A DNA stretch of 64,000 nucleotides, taken from Rivibacter subsaxonicus (GTDB taxonomy: Bacteria > Pseudomonadota > Gammaproteobacteria > Burkholderiales > Burkholderiaceae_C). Each line of letters opens with the position of its first letter. Position 1 is the stretch's first letter. The notes beneath the pieces are model-generated. The model was not told the origin of the DNA. It ran no database searches and saw nothing but the letters and a program-made list of their open reading frames with translations. Location of the stretch: assembly GCF_004217215.1 (NCBI RefSeq), contig NZ_SHKP01000004.1, positions 714,829-778,828 on the forward strand, in the 5' to 3' direction. Both the position numbers and the translations under genes were made by a program. Below are positions 20,224 to 34,476 of the stretch, piece by piece.

Positions 20224-21386
20224 TGATCGTCGAGCCGCACGGGCGGGTAGCTGTCCCAGGTCTGGCAGCCGGGGCATTGCCAGAAGTAATGCTGCGCCTC
20301 GAAGCCGCAGGCGGCGCAGCGGTAGCGCTGCTGCGGCTTGGCGCGCGCGCCGACCACCTGCGCCAGTTGCTCGGCCTGCGTCTTGTCGCCAGGGTCTGCC
20401 GTGGCCGCATTTTCCTTCAGCAATGCGGCCGCGGTCGACAGCGTGGGCTGCTGCTTCAAGGCCTGCTGCAGGCGCGTGGAGCGCGCCGCGGCGTCGGGCT
20501 CGAGGCCGAGCAGCGCGGCCAGCGTATCGCTGCTCGGCTGGCGGGCCTGCAGCGCGGCCAGCCGCTCGCGCGCGGCCGCCGGGTCGCCGGCGGCCAGCGC
20601 ACTGGCGGCGTACTCGGCCGCGACCAGCGAGACCGCGCCCGGCTGCAGCGCGAAGAGTTCGTTCCAGAGCGCCAGCGCCTCGGCGTGGCGGCCGGCCGCG
20701 GCCAGGCGCTGGCCGGCCAGGATCAGCGGCCGTGGTGCCTGCGGCGCGACCGCGCGCGCCTCGGCCAGTGCGGCGTCGGCCTCGTCGGGGCGCTGGCGCG
20801 CATCGGCCTCCTCGGCGATCTCGCACCAGTGGTGCGCGATGCGCGTGGCGAAGGACCCGGCGCCGGCCGCCTCGAGCTTGCGTGCCGAATCGATCGCCGC
20901 ACGCCAGTCACGCGTGCGCTCGTAGAGGTTGAGCAGCTCGAGCCGCGCATCGGTGGCGAAGGCAGTGCCGTCGAGCTCGCGGAACGCGGCCTCGGCGCGG
21001 TCGAAGAGGCCGGCCTTCATGAAGTCCTGCGCCAGCCCGTGGCGCGCACGGTGGCGGTCGGCCTCGGGCAGGTCGCTGCGCGCGAGCAGGTACTCGTGCA
21101 CGCGCACCGCGCGCTCGTACTCGCCGCGGCGGCGGAACAGGTTGCCGAGCGCGAAGTGCAGTTCGGCCGTGCCGGGGTCCTGCTGCATCGCCTCGATGAA
21201 GGCGTCGATCGCCTTGTCCTGCTGCTCGTTGAGCAGCAGGTTCAGGCCCTTGTAGTAGGCCTTTGGCGAGTCGCTCTGCTCGCGCTTCCACTGGCGGATG
21301 TCCAGGCGCGAGCCGATCCAGCCGGCGGCGAAGGCCAGCATCACGCCGATCAGGGCGAAGGTGACCCAGGGGAGTTCAGAGTCCAT
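20220..21386 (-). CDS. lapB: Lipopolysaccharide assembly protein B (TPR plus rubredoxin-like domain)
   Basis: 388 residues. An N-terminal membrane anchor (VTFALIGVMLAFAAGWIGSRL) is followed by TPR repeats (about 45-330) and a C-terminal rubredoxin-like zinc or iron knuckle, YRCAACGFEAQHYFWQCPGCQ, with four Cys. This is the LapB/YciM layout. LapB recruits FtsH to degrade LpxC and so sets the rate of LPS synthesis. It lies between lapA and hldA in an LPS-linked run. The start overlaps the lapA 3' end by 11 bases. Confidence 0.94.
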   Translation of the reverse strand: MDSELPWVTFALIGVMLAFAAGWIGSRLDIRQWKREQSDSPKAYYKGLNLLLNEQQDKAIDAFIEAMQQDPGTAELHFALGNLFRRRGEYERAVRVHEYLLARSDLPEADRHRARHGLAQDFMKAGLFDRAEAAFRELDGTAFATDARLELLNLYERTRDWRAAIDSARKLEAAGAGSFATRIAHHWCEIAEEADARQRPDEADAALAEARAVAPQAPRPLILAGQRLAAAGRHAEALALWNELFALQPGAVSLVAAEYAASALAAGDPAAARERLAALQARQPSSDTLAALLGLEPDAAARSTRLQQALKQQPTLSTAAALLKENAATADPGDKTQAEQLAQVVGARAKPQQRYRCAACGFEAQHYFWQCPGCQTWDSYPPVRLDDQ

Positions 21387-21687
21387 CGCGCGGCGGGTGC
21401 TCGAGAGGGGCGGGCGCGGCGGCCTCGGCCAGTTGGGTGGTCGGCGGAGCCTCGCGTGGCGGGCGCGCCAGTTGCGCGGTGCGGCGATGGCGCCACCAGC
21501 TGGGCAGCATCGCGCTGGCGCCGAGGGCGCAGCCGAGGCCGAAGACCGCCAGCACGATGAAGACCATCGGCGCCTTCCATTCGCGGCCGAAGAACCACTT
21601 CAGCGCGACCTCGTGCTGGTTGTTCAATGCAAACGCGAACAGCGCAAAGAAGATGAAGGCTCGCAGGAGCCAGGTCAGCACACGCAT
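21376..21687 (-). CDS. lapA: Lipopolysaccharide assembly protein A (LapA-domain)
   Basis: 103 residues. Two membrane helices (LTWLLRAFIFFALFAFALNN at 4-23, and APMVFIVLAVFGLGCALGASA at 39-59) flank a short periplasmic loop holding QHEVALKWFF, the LapA signature. A cytoplasmic Pro/Arg-rich tail follows. It is a partner of LapB in the inner membrane. The gene is the upstream member of the coupled lapA-lapB-hldA-hldD run. Confidence 0.9.
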   Translation of the reverse strand: MRVLTWLLRAFIFFALFAFALNNQHEVALKWFFGREWKAPMVFIVLAVFGLGCALGASAMLPSWWRHRRTAQLARPPREAPPTTQLAEAAAPAPLEHPPRDGL

Positions 21688-21724
21688 GCGACCGATTCTA
21701 GAAGCCGCCCGCGCGACGACGCGG

Positions 21725-22060
21725 CTAGGCCGGCGCGTCGTCCGATCGGTCGTTCGAGACCGGAGAAGGCTCGGCGGGCGTGCGCTCGTCGACCGCCTCG
21801 CGCAGCGCCTTGCCGGGCTTGAAGTGCGGTACGAGCTTCTCGGGGATCACGACCTGCTCGCCCGAGCGCGGGTTGCGGCCCATGCGGGGCGGGCGCCGGT
21901 TGACCTGGAAGCTGCCGAAGCCGCGAATCTCGATGCGGTGGCCGCGAGCGAGCGCATCGCTCATCGCGTCGAGAATGGTCTTGACCGCGAACTCTGCGTC
22001 GCGATGCGTGAGCTGCGTGAAGCGCTCGCCCAGGCGGGCGACGAGGTCGGAGCGGGTCAT
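21725..22060 (-). CDS. ihfB: Integration host factor beta subunit
   Basis: 111 residues from the ATG at 22060; the longer frame to 22135 has no family support. The standard HU/IHF fold is present: [23 protein letters not shown] at the start and the DNA-intercalating beta-ribbon [26 protein letters not shown]. Residues after about 95 form a short Pro/Ser/Asp-rich tail ([17 protein letters not shown]) longer than in E. coli. It pairs with IhfA to bend DNA. It lies downstream of rpsA, a widely conserved order. Confidence 0.94.
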   Translation of the reverse strand: MTRSDLVARLGERFTQLTHRDAEFAVKTILDAMSDALARGHRIEIRGFGSFQVNRRPPRMGRNPRSGEQVVIPEKLVPHFKPGKALREAVDERTPAEPSPVSNDRSDDAPA

Positions 22061-22094
22061 CGATTTCGCTTCCTGGCAGGTCCAGCGGACCATC

Positions 22095-22180
22095 GGGTCT
22101 GGCGCCGCCCCGCACCGCGGTGCAAGGGGCGCCACAACCGATGGGCCTGCCCCGCACCCCTTGCGGGGCCGGGCAGGTCA
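22095..22180. other. GC-rich stem-loop pair between rpsA and ihfB
   Basis: Two inverted repeats are visible in the intergenic gap. The right one has a perfect ccccgca / tgcgggg inner stem and a cctgcc / ggcagg outer stem. There is no T tract on either strand, so it is not a standard intrinsic terminator. It could protect the rpsA 3' end or attenuate read-through into ihfB. Confidence 0.4.
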
Positions 22181-22192
22181 TCAGTGGCTCGA

Positions 22193-23905
<1,713 letters not shown>

Positions 23906-24064
23906 GGTTTTCCTGGGGCCGGCAGGAGGCCGGCGCTTGCGTTCCGCTTGAACAGCGGAGGGTTGGTTGCTGATCCGAGGCTTCGCGGGTGCCGGGCGGC
24001 ACGGCGCGAAGGAACGGGCCTGTACTACTTCACTCTGCTCTTCGTTCGACGAGAGCCCGAAGGC

Positions 24065-26113
24065 TCAGCGCGTCGCGAAGGGCTGCACATCTTCCCACCA
24101 AGCCAGCACCTGCTCGACCGAGGCTTCGATCGAGAGCGCCGAGTTGTCGAGCAACCGTGCGTCCTGTGCCGGCCTCAGCGGCGCCGCGCTGCGCTGCATG
24201 TCGCGCGCATCGCGAGCCTCAAGATCGGCACGAAGACTATCAAGGTTAGCAGAAATTCCCTTTGAAATCAACTGCTTATGTCGCCGCTCCGCGCGCTGGG
24301 CGGCGCTTGCGGTGAGAAAGACCTTGAGCGCCGCGCCGGGGAAGATCACGGTGCCCATGTCGCGGCCGTCGGCGACCAGCCCGGGCGCACGTCTGAAACC
24401 CAGCTGGAGCTCGACCAGCGCCGCGCGTACCGCCGGCAGCGCCGAAATCTGCGAGGCCAGCAGGCCGACACGCTCCTCGCGCAGCCGGTCGCTGACGTCG
24501 ATGCCCTCGAGCAGCACCCGCTGCAGCTCGAAGCGGATCGGCAGCCTCGCCGCCAGCGCGGCCACCGCCGCCTCGTTGCCGGCGTCGGCTCCGGCCTCGA
24601 GCACGGCCAGCGCGGTGGCGCGGTAGAGCGCGCCGGAGTCCAGGTGGTGGTAGCCGAGTGCGGCCGCCAGTTCGCTCGACAGCGTGCCCTTGCCGGAGGC
24701 GGTGGGGCCGTCGACCGTGATCACCGGCACCTGCTGCTGGCTGGCCGTCGCGACGCCGAGCAGCGCGTCGAAGTAGGTCGGGAAGGTCTTGGCGACGCAG
24801 CCCGGGTCGAGCACCCGCACCGGCACCGGCGGCGTGGCCCCGGCCAGGCCGTTGAAGGCGGCCAGCGAGGCGCACATCGCCATCCGGTGGTCGTCGTAGG
24901 TGTGGATCGCGGCGGCGTGCCAGTGGCTGGGCGGCTCGATGCTGAGCCAGTCCTCGCCCTCGTCGACCATGGCGCCGAACTTGCGCAGTTCGGTCGCCAT
25001 CGCGCTGATGCGGTCGGTCTCTTTGACGCGCCAGCTGGCGATGTTGTGCAGCCGGGTGCGGCCGTCGGCGTAGAGCCCCATCACCGCCAGCGTCATCGCG
25101 GCGTCGGGGATGTGGTTGGCGTCGAGGTCGATCGCGCGCAGCGGCCAGGCACCGCGCTGCACCTCGAGCCAGTTCGGCCCGGTCAGAACCTCGGCGCCCA
25201 TCGCGCGTGCCGCCTCGATGAAGTGGATGTCGCCCTGGATCGAGTCGGCGCCGACGCCTTCGATGCGCAGCGGCGCAGCGGTCGCCGCGATCGCGCCGGC
25301 GGCGATGAAGTAGGAGGCCGAGGAGGCGTCGCCCTCCACATGGATTGCGCCCGGCGAGCGGTAGGCGCTGCCGGCGGGGATCGTAAAGCGCTGCCAGCCC
25401 TCGCGCCGCACGTCGATTCCAAAGCGGGCCAGCAGGTTGAGCGTGATCTCGACGTAGGGCCGCGAGATCAGCTCGCCCTCGACCTCGATCACCACGGCGC
25501 GCTCGGCCGCGGCGAGCGGCAGCGCCATCAGCAGCGCGGTCAGGAACTGGCTCGAGACATCGCCGCGTACCCGCACCGGGGCGTCGAGCGCGAGCGCACC
25601 GCCGGCCGAGCCGCTCAAGCGCAGCGGCGGATAGCCCTCGTTGCCGGGGCAAGCGATGTTGCAGCCGAGCGGCCGCAGCGCGTCGACCAGGTCGCCGATC
25701 GGCCGCTCGTGCATGCGCGCCACGCCGGCCAGCTCGAAGCGGCCGCCCTGCAGGGTGGCAAGCACCGCCAGCGCCGCCGCCAGCGGCCGCATCGCGGTGC
25801 CGGCGTTGCCGAGGAAGAGCCTGGCCTCTTGCACGCGCAGTCGGCCATCGAGACCCTGTACGCGCACGCTGCTCGGCCCGAGACGCTCGATGTCACAGCC
25901 GAGCGCGGCCAGCGCGTCGAGCATGACCCGGGTGTCGTCCGAGTCGAGCAGATCGTGCACCGCGGTCGTGCCGGCACACAGGCCAGCCAGCAGCAACACG
26001 CGGTTGGAAATGCTCTTCGAGCCCGGTAGCCGGACCGTCCCCGCCACGCCGTTCAGTGGCGGCAGATCGAGGAATGGCTGGCGCGGCGCCGTCTCGGCGC
26101 GGTGGGATTCCAT
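24065..26113 (-). CDS. aroA-cmk: Bifunctional EPSP synthase / cytidylate kinase fusion
   Basis: 682 residues, one frame. Residues about 1-452 are 3-phosphoshikimate 1-carboxyvinyltransferase: [17 protein letters not shown] (phosphate-binding Lys/Ser), [12 protein letters not shown], and the C-terminal [16 protein letters not shown] short linker leads to cytidylate kinase from about residue 455: [14 protein letters not shown] (P-loop), [12 protein letters not shown], and [13 protein letters not shown]. The first domain makes EPSP for chorismate; the second phosphorylates CMP and dCMP. Separate aroA and cmk genes are neighbours in related genera, so the fusion probably arose by loss of the intergenic stop. 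There are 21 bases between the tyrA stop and this start. Confidence 0.95.
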   Translation of the reverse strand: MESHRAETAPRQPFLDLPPLNGVAGTVRLPGSKSISNRVLLLAGLCAGTTAVHDLLDSDDTRVMLDALAALGCDIERLGPSSVRVQGLDGRLRVQEARLFLGNAGTAMRPLAAALAVLATLQGGRFELAGVARMHERPIGDLVDALRPLGCNIACPGNEGYPPLRLSGSAGGALALDAPVRVRGDVSSQFLTALLMALPLAAAERAVVIEVEGELISRPYVEITLNLLARFGIDVRREGWQRFTIPAGSAYRSPGAIHVEGDASSASYFIAAGAIAATAAPLRIEGVGADSIQGDIHFIEAARAMGAEVLTGPNWLEVQRGAWPLRAIDLDANHIPDAAMTLAVMGLYADGRTRLHNIASWRVKETDRISAMATELRKFGAMVDEGEDWLSIEPPSHWHAAAIHTYDDHRMAMCASLAAFNGLAGATPPVPVRVLDPGCVAKTFPTYFDALLGVATASQQQVPVITVDGPTASGKGTLSSELAAALGYHHLDSGALYRATALAVLEAGADAGNEAAVAALAARLPIRFELQRVLLEGIDVSDRLREERVGLLASQISALPAVRAALVELQLGFRRAPGLVADGRDMGTVIFPGAALKVFLTASAAQRAERRHKQLISKGISANLDSLRADLEARDARDMQRSAAPLRPAQDARLLDNSALSIEASVEQVLAWWEDVQPFATR

Positions 26114-26134
26114 GCGAACTTCCTTGGGATGGCG

Positions 26135-27052
26135 CTAGCGCGAGCCGCCAGACTTGTTGGGTGCACCCATCTGCCAGCCGGAGCGTGCCTGCGAAGCACT
26201 GCGGATCAGGTCTTCGAGCGCCTCGCTGTTGCCAAGTTTCATCACGTGCTCGAGCGCGTCGAGCTGGTGGCGGAAGCGCTGGCTCTGCTTGAGGATCTCC
26301 TCGCGATTGCTCATCAGGATGTCGCGCCAGACCGAGGCATCGCTGGCGGCGATGCGCGTGAAGTCGCGAAAGCCCGGCCCGGCGAGCGAGAGGAAGTCCT
26401 TGCCGGCCGGCTGCTTGGCAACCGAGGAGAAATAGGCAAAGGCGAGCAGGTGCGGCAGGTGGCTCACGGCGGCGAAGGCGGCGTCGTGGTTCTCTGGGCT
26501 CATCTTGAGCACCTGGCTGCCGATCGCGGACCAGACGTCGGTGGCCTTCTGCAGCAGCACCGGGTCGGTCTGCAGCATCGGCGTCAGGATCACCTGGCGG
26601 CCGCTGTAGAGCAGGGCGTCGGCATGCTCGATGCCGGCGACTTCCTTGCCGGCGATCGGGTGTGCCGGCACGAAGGATCCGACGCGTTCCTTGAGCGCAC
26701 GGCGTGCGGCGTCGACCACGTCGCGCTTGGTCGAGCCGACGTCCATGAACAGCACGCCGGGTTCGACCAAGTGGCGGATTGCTTTGAAGGTGGCTTCGCT
26801 GGCCGCCACCGGCACCGCAATCAGCACGATGTCGGAGCCGCTGACCGCCAGCAGCGCCGATTCGGCAGCGACGTCGATCACGCCGAGCGCCCGGGCGCGC
26901 TCGGTGGTGGTCGGCGACTTGCTGTAGCCGACCACGCGCTTGACGAGGCCGGCACGCTTGAGCGCCAGCGCGAACGAGCCACCCATCAGGCCGCAGCCGA
27001 TGAGGCCGAGCTGGGTGAACATCGGGGCGGGCTCGTTCTTTTCGCGGGCCAT
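26135..27052 (-). CDS. tyrA: Prephenate/arogenate dehydrogenase
   Basis: 305 residues from the ATG at 27052, which overlaps the pheA TGA (TGATG) and is therefore preferred over the ATG at 27022. The Rossmann motif LGLIGCGLMGGSFALAL opens the NAD(P)-binding domain. HPIAGKEVAGIEHADALLY and SHLPHLLAFAYFSS are the conserved prephenate dehydrogenase signatures, with the catalytic His in SHLPH. It makes the tyrosine branch precursor. It sits between pheA and aroA-cmk; no hisC lies between pheA and tyrA, unlike the order I recall for Burkholderia and Ralstonia. Confidence 0.94.
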   Translation of the reverse strand: MAREKNEPAPMFTQLGLIGCGLMGGSFALALKRAGLVKRVVGYSKSPTTTERARALGVIDVAAESALLAVSGSDIVLIAVPVAASEATFKAIRHLVEPGVLFMDVGSTKRDVVDAARRALKERVGSFVPAHPIAGKEVAGIEHADALLYSGRQVILTPMLQTDPVLLQKATDVWSAIGSQVLKMSPENHDAAFAAVSHLPHLLAFAYFSSVAKQPAGKDFLSLAGPGFRDFTRIAASDASVWRDILMSNREEILKQSQRFRHQLDALEHVMKLGNSEALEDLIRSASQARSGWQMGAPNKSGGSR

Positions 27053-28167
27053 CAGTGCACGTCCAGCGGATAGGTGCCAAGCAGCTTGAAGAAGCTGCAG
27101 ACCGAGCGTAGCTGGGCCAGCGCCTGGCTCAGCGCCGGCTGCTCGGGATGGCCCTGGAGATCGATGTAGAAGTAGTACTCCCACTGGTCGGCGCTGCGCG
27201 CCGGGCGCGATTCGAAGCGGGTCATCGACACCCCATGCTCCTTGAGCGGCACCAGCATGTCGTGCACCGCACCGGGCCGGTTGTTGACCGAGACCACGAG
27301 GCTGGTGCAGTCGTGGCCGCTGGCCTGGGGCGTCGGGTGGCGTTCTGGGTGCGTCACGATCGCGAAGCGGGTGCGGTTGTGCGGGTCGTCCTGGATCGCC
27401 GGTGCCACCACATGCAGGCCGTACTCGCTGCCGGCGCGCTCGCTGGCGACCGCGGCGAGCGTCGGGTCGAGGGCCGCCAGCCGCGCGCCCTCGGCGTTGC
27501 TCGCCACCGGGCGCCGCTCGACGTCGGGCAGGTGGTAGCTGAGCCAGCCGTGGCACTGGGCCAGCGCCTGCGGGTGGGCGACGATGGCCTTGATGTCGGC
27601 CAACGACTGCTCCTTGCGCAGCAGGTTGTGGCGCACGAACAGGCTGGTCTCGCCGATGATGAACAGCGGCGTCGTCAGGAACAGGTCGAGCGAGCGCGCC
27701 ACCACGCCCTCGGTCGAGTTTTCGACCGGCACCACGCCGAAGTCGGCGGCGCCGGCGGTGGTGGTGCGGAATACCTCGTCGATGCTGGCGCAGGGCACGC
27801 GCACGATCGAGCTGCCGAAGTAGCCGAGCGCAGCCAGTTCGCTGAAGGTGCCGGCCGGGCCGAGGTAGGCCACGCGGGTCGGCGTCTCGAGCGCGCGGCA
27901 GGCGCTCATGATCTCGCGCCAGATCGGCGCCACGCTCTCCGGCTTGAGCGGGCCGGCATTGGCGGCCTTCATGCCGTCGATCACCTGCGCCTCGCGCTCG
28001 GGCCGGAACACCACCGAGCCCTCGTGCTTCTTCAACTCGCCCACCGCCTGCGCGAGCGAGGCGCGGCGGTTGAGCAGCGCGAGCAGCTCCCGGTCGAGCG
28101 CGTCGATTTGCTCGCGCAGCGCTGTCAGCGCCGGGTTCGGGGTGGTGTTGACGGGGGCATCAGCCAT
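27052..28167 (-). CDS. pheA: Chorismate mutase / prephenate dehydratase (P-protein)
   Basis: 371 residues. An AroQ-type chorismate mutase domain (residues 12-95; [23 protein letters not shown]) is followed by the prephenate dehydratase domain (about 97-275; [15 protein letters not shown], and the catalytic Thr region TRFAIV). A C-terminal ACT domain (about 285-371; [21 protein letters not shown], then FESRPAR) should bind phenylalanine for feedback inhibition. The ATG at 28167 overlaps the serC stop by eight bases. The longer frame to 28335 lies inside serC and is rejected. Confidence 0.95.
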   Translation of the reverse strand: MADAPVNTTPNPALTALREQIDALDRELLALLNRRASLAQAVGELKKHEGSVVFRPEREAQVIDGMKAANAGPLKPESVAPIWREIMSACRALETPTRVAYLGPAGTFSELAALGYFGSSIVRVPCASIDEVFRTTTAGAADFGVVPVENSTEGVVARSLDLFLTTPLFIIGETSLFVRHNLLRKEQSLADIKAIVAHPQALAQCHGWLSYHLPDVERRPVASNAEGARLAALDPTLAAVASERAGSEYGLHVVAPAIQDDPHNRTRFAIVTHPERHPTPQASGHDCTSLVVSVNNRPGAVHDMLVPLKEHGVSMTRFESRPARSADQWEYYFYIDLQGHPEQPALSQALAQLRSVCSFFKLLGTYPLDVH

Positions 28168-29263
28168 GGGATGCGGCGAATTCTTGCATGTGGCTGACCA
28201 GCGCCTGCACGCCTTCGAGCGGCATCGCGTTGTAGATCGATGCACGCAGGCCGCCCACGCTCTTGTGGCCCTTGAGCTGCACCAGGCCGCGCGCGGCCGC
28301 CGACTCGACGAAAGGCGCGTGCAGCCGCTCGTCATGGGCGAAGAAAGGCACGTTCATGCGCGAGCGGCAGCCGAGGTCGACCGGGTTGCGGTAGAAGCCG
28401 CCGGAGCCATCGATCGCGGCGTAGAGCAACGCCGCCTTCTCGATGTTGCGACGCTCGATCGCCTCGACGCCACCCTGCTCGGCGAGCCAGTCGAAGACCA
28501 GGCCGGCGACGTAGATCGCCCAGGTCGGCGGCGTGTTGTACATCGAGCCGTTGGCGGCGACGACAGAGTAGTCGAAGGCGCTCGGGCATGCCGCCAGCGC
28601 ATGGCCGAGCAGGTCTTCGCGCACGAACACCAGCGTCAGCCCGGCCGGGCCGATGTTCTTCTGGGCGCCGCCGTAGGCCACGGCGACCCGGCTCCAGTCG
28701 ATCGGGCGCGAGGCCAGGTGCGAAGAGCAGTCGATCACCAGCGGCGCGTCGCTGCCGAGCGCGCGCAGGTCGGGCACCTCGTGGAATTCGAGGCCGTCGA
28801 TGGTCTCGTTGCTGCAAAGATGCACATAGCTCGCGCCCGGGCTCAGGCGCCAACTGGCCGGCACCGGCAGGCTGCGGTGGTGCGGCGCGGTGTCGAGTTC
28901 GTTGCTGGCGGCCACGCGCGCGTCGCAATAGCGCGCAGCCTCCTTCGCGCTCTTCTTCGACCACGAGCCGGTGAGCACATGGTCGACGACGCCGCCGCGC
29001 GAGAGGTTTAGCGGCAGGATCGCGTTCTCGGCCAGCGCGCCGCCCTGCATGAACAGCACCTTGTAATTCGCGGGCACCGCGAGCAACTCGCGCAACCGCG
29101 CCTCGCAGCGCTCGAAGATCTCGCCGAACTCGCGGCCGCGATGGCTCATCTCCATCACGCCGATGCCGCTGCCGTGCCAATCGAGCATCTCGGCGGCGGC
29201 CCGCTCGAGCACTGGCACCGGCAGGGTTGCCGGCCCGGCGGAGAAGTTGAAGGCGCGCCTCAT
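28160..29263 (-). CDS. serC: Phosphoserine aminotransferase
   Basis: 367 residues. It begins [20 protein letters not shown], the SerC hallmark. [16 protein letters not shown] holds the PLP-binding Lys (AQKNIGP). VNVPF-like [13 protein letters not shown] and [16 protein letters not shown] complete the pattern. It makes 3-phosphoserine in serine synthesis, and in many bacteria also serves pyridoxal phosphate synthesis. It is the first of the serC-pheA-tyrA-aroA run and follows the DUF2059 gene by 16 bases. Confidence 0.96.
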   Translation of the reverse strand: MRRAFNFSAGPATLPVPVLERAAAEMLDWHGSGIGVMEMSHRGREFGEIFERCEARLRELLAVPANYKVLFMQGGALAENAILPLNLSRGGVVDHVLTGSWSKKSAKEAARYCDARVAASNELDTAPHHRSLPVPASWRLSPGASYVHLCSNETIDGLEFHEVPDLRALGSDAPLVIDCSSHLASRPIDWSRVAVAYGGAQKNIGPAGLTLVFVREDLLGHALAACPSAFDYSVVAANGSMYNTPPTWAIYVAGLVFDWLAEQGGVEAIERRNIEKAALLYAAIDGSGGFYRNPVDLGCRSRMNVPFFAHDERLHAPFVESAAARGLVQLKGHKSVGGLRASIYNAMPLEGVQALVSHMQEFAASHG

Positions 29264-29279
29264 CGACGGCGTGCGCCGT

Positions 29280-29995
29280 TCAGGGCTTGCTGGCGGAACC
29301 GGAGGGCTTGGGTGCGGCGGGCTTGGGTGCGGCGGGCTTGAGGCCGCTGCCGGCCGGGCCGGAGGCCGGCGCCGCCGCGTTCGGCGTCATGCCGAGCTGC
29401 TTGGCGATCGAGGCCTCGAGCGCCTTGATGCGCGGCTCGACGCTGGGCCGGGTGTCGGCCACCAGCTTCTGCGCGAGCGCGTTGCTGACCTCGGGGAGGG
29501 TCTGCTGCAGCTTCTTGTTGGCCGGCGACTCGAGGAAGGCGACGATCTGGCGCAGTTCGTCCTCGGTGAACTTCTCCTCGATCGCGGTCTGCAGCTGCGT
29601 GTTGGACAGCTCGCCGGCGCGCTTGCGCACGATCGGATAAGTCTCGTCCACGTACTTGCGTGCGTCGGCCTGGATCTGCTTGGCGGCGGCTTCGCGCTTC
29701 TCGGCCGGGACGCGGACGATCAGCGGCTCGGCGGCGCTCAGCATCTGGCGCGCCGGCGTCTCGACCAGGTTGCGCGACAGGCCGTCGAGGCTGCCGGACT
29801 GCATCGCGACCAGGCGCTGCGCCAGGTCGATCTTGACCGGCGAGGAGGGCAGCTTGGGCGCCGCGGGCGCGGCGGGCGCCGCCGGCGTGGTGGCCGGCAC
29901 CTGCGGCGTGACCTGGGCCAGTGCCGCGGTGCTGGCCAGGGCCAGGCCGAGGATGGCCGAGCCGATCGAAAGTTTGTTGAGCTTCATGCCGATGT

Positions 29996-29999
<4 letters not shown>
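29280..29999 (-). CDS. Periplasmic DUF2059-domain protein
   Basis: 239 residues. The start at 29999 overlaps the gyrA stop (ATGA); an internal ATG at 29987 gives a tighter signal peptide ([19 protein letters not shown]). After a Pro/Ala linker comes the helical DUF2059 region (about 100-200: [31 protein letters not shown]), and then a Pro/Ala/Lys tail ([15 protein letters not shown]). DUF2059 proteins are periplasmic and uncharacterised. The position between gyrA and serC is conserved in betaproteobacteria as far as I recall. There is no sign of catalytic residues. Confidence 0.82.
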
Positions 30000-32656
<2,657 letters not shown>

Positions 32657-32813
32657 GCGAGGAGCGACAAGGGCGCCAACAGCGGGGCGCCTGACCGGGA
32701 AGGTGTTTGGACGACGCCGCGATGACGCGCCGAAGCCCCGGATTCTAAGTGGCCCGGGTTGTCGTTCATGAGCAACATCCTCCCGGCCCTCGTCCCGCGG
32801 TGGCCGCAAATGC

Positions 32814-32841
32814 TTGTTGGCGCAAACGCGTGTGGCAGAAT
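32814..32841 (+). promoter_or_regulatory. Candidate sigma-70 promoter of ompA
   Basis: TTGTTG at 32814-32819 and CAGAAT at 32836-32841 are spaced by 16 bases. They lie in the 293-base divergent region between gyrA and ompA, about 110 bases upstream of the ompA ATG, so a long leader would follow. A TG in the spacer near the -10 weakly supports it. Confidence 0.4.
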
Positions 32842-32949
32842 GATTTTGTCGGTTCGGTCACGCTTTGCTCTCGCTTTAATGATCGAATCCGTCTGCTTTT
32901 ATGTCAGGACGTCTGCAGCGCGGCTGTGGCTTATCCCGAGAGGAGAAAC

Positions 32950-33645
32950 ATGAAGAATCTGAACAAGGTGGTGATGCTGTTCGCGGCAGCCGCGGTCTCC
33001 ATTCCGATGGCCGCGAGTGCTCAGACGGCCAAGCCCATCCCCAAGCCAACGGCTGAAGAACTCAAGTACGCCAACGGCCAGGATCAGTGGCGTTCTACCG
33101 ACGGCACCATTTGGACCAACGGCTCCAACGAACTCTGCTGGCGCGACAACTTCTGGACCCCGGCCACCGCCCATCCGGGCTGCGACGGCGCTCCGAAGCC
33201 GCCGCCGCCGCCGCCGCCGCCGCCGCCCGCTGCTCCGGCCCCGGTCGCGCCGCCGCCGGCTCCGGTCGTGCCGCCGGCCCCGGTCAGCGAGAAGGTGACC
33301 TACGCCGCGGACGCGTTCTTCGACTTCGACAAGTACAACCTCAAGCCCGAAGGCAAGGCCAAGCTCGACGACCTCGTCAGCAAGATGGGCGGCCTGAACC
33401 TCGAGGTGATCATCGCCGTCGGCCACACCGACAACATCGGTACCAAGGAATACAACCAGAAGCTGTCCGAGCGCCGTGCCAACACGGTCAAGGAATATCT
33501 GGTGTCCAAGGGCATCGAGAAGAACCGCGTGTACACCGAAGGCAAGGGCCTGACCCAGCCGGTCGCTGACAACAAGACCTCCGAAGGCCGCGCGAAGAAC
33601 CGTCGCGTGGAAGTCGAAGTGGTCGGCACCCGCAGCCGCAAGTAA
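32950..33645 (+). CDS. ompA: OmpA-family peptidoglycan-binding outer-membrane protein
   Basis: 231 residues. A Sec signal (VVMLFAAAAVSIPMAASA, cleavage near residue 25) leads into a short N-terminal region (QDQWRSTDGTIWTNGSNELCWRDNFWTPATAHPGC, two Cys). A Pro-rich linker (ten Pro in a row, residues 84-93) follows, and then the OmpA_C domain (about 120-225; FFDFDKYNLKP, VGHTDNIGTKEYNQKLSERRA). There is no transmembrane barrel of the E. coli type, as in several betaproteobacterial OmpA proteins. It anchors the outer membrane to peptidoglycan. AGGAGAAAC lies just before the start; a strong terminator follows. Confidence 0.9.
   Translation: MKNLNKVVMLFAAAAVSIPMAASAQTAKPIPKPTAEELKYANGQDQWRSTDGTIWTNGSNELCWRDNFWTPATAHPGCDGAPKPPPPPPPPPPAAPAPVAPPPAPVVPPAPVSEKVTYAADAFFDFDKYNLKPEGKAKLDDLVSKMGGLNLEVIIAVGHTDNIGTKEYNQKLSERRANTVKEYLVSKGIEKNRVYTEGKGLTQPVADNKTSEGRAKNRRVEVEVVGTRSRK
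33199..33228 (+). repeat. (CCG)n tract coding a ten-proline run in OmpA
   Basis: Nine CCG codons and one CCC code Pro84-Pro93 of the OmpA-like protein. Tracts like this can slip in replication, changing linker length in steps of one residue without a frameshift, and a run of this length should need EF-P for smooth translation. Confidence 0.85.
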
Positions 33646-33670
33646 TCAGGTTTCTCGCCTGAACCCCGGG

Positions 33671-33698
33671 AACCCCGCTTCGGCGGGGTTCTTTGTTT
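33671..33698 (+). terminator. Rho-independent terminator after ompA
   Basis: An 8-bp stem aaccccgc / gcggggtt with the short loop ttcg is followed by a T-rich tract (ctttgttt). It lies 26 bases after the ompA stop and separates ompA from ubiG. Confidence 0.85.
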
Positions 33699-33741
33699 GT
33701 GCCCTCGTCACATCGTGGGCGTTCCTGTTTAGCATTGTTCC

Positions 33742-34476
33742 ATGAGCGAGCCCTCAACCGACGCCGCGGCCACGGCGGTCAACGCCGACCCGCAGGAACT
33801 GGCCAAGTTCAGCGAACTGGCCCATCGCTGGTGGGATCCGGAGAGCGAGTTCCGCCCGCTGCACCAGATCAATCCGCTGCGGCTGGACTGGATCGACGGC
33901 CAAGCCAGCCTGGCCGGCAAGCGCGCCCTCGACGTCGGTTGCGGCGGCGGCATCCTCGCCGACGCCATGGCGCGCCGTGGCGCCAGCGTGCTCGGCATCG
34001 ACCTGGCGTCGAAGCCGCTCAAGGTGGCGCAGCTGCATGCGCTCGAGGCGGGTACCAGCGGCGTGAGCTACCGCGAAGTGGCGGTCGAGGCACTGGCGGC
34101 CGAGGCGCCGCGGAGCTTCGATGTCGTGACCTGCATGGAGATGCTCGAGCATGTGCCTGATCCCTCGTCGGTGGTGCGCGCTTGCGCCACCCTGGCCCAG
34201 CCGGGTGGCTGGCTGTTCTTCTCGACGCTGAATCGCAATCCCAAGAGTTTCGCGTTCGCGATCGTTGGCGCCGAATACCTGCTCAGGCTCCTGCCGCGCG
34301 GCACCCACGAGTACGCGCGCTTCATAAGGCCGAGCGAACTGGCCCGCTGGTGCCGCGACGCCGGGCTAGAGCTGAGCGCCACGCGCGGCATGGAGTACAA
34401 CCCGCTGACGCGCCGCTACTGGCTGTCCGACGACACCAGCGTCAACTACCTGTTTGCCTGCCGCAAGCCCGCATGA
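33742..34476 (+). CDS. ubiG: Ubiquinone biosynthesis O-methyltransferase
   Basis: 244 residues. It is an SAM-dependent methyltransferase with motif [20 protein letters not shown] and post-motif [12 protein letters not shown]. The N-terminal [29 protein letters not shown] is highly characteristic of UbiG. It performs both O-methylation steps of ubiquinone synthesis. Its TGA overlaps the gph start (ATGA at 34473). The ubiG-gph pair downstream of ompA is common in this order. Confidence 0.95.
   Translation: MSEPSTDAAATAVNADPQELAKFSELAHRWWDPESEFRPLHQINPLRLDWIDGQASLAGKRALDVGCGGGILADAMARRGASVLGIDLASKPLKVAQLHALEAGTSGVSYREVAVEALAAEAPRSFDVVTCMEMLEHVPDPSSVVRACATLAQPGGWLFFSTLNRNPKSFAFAIVGAEYLLRLLPRGTHEYARFIRPSELARWCRDAGLELSATRGMEYNPLTRRYWLSDDTSVNYLFACRKPA

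Noticed and set aside
22095-22180. Intrinsic terminator of rpsA
   Set aside because: The stems are strong, but there is no T tract on the transcribed strand, so it was kept only as a stem-loop feature.
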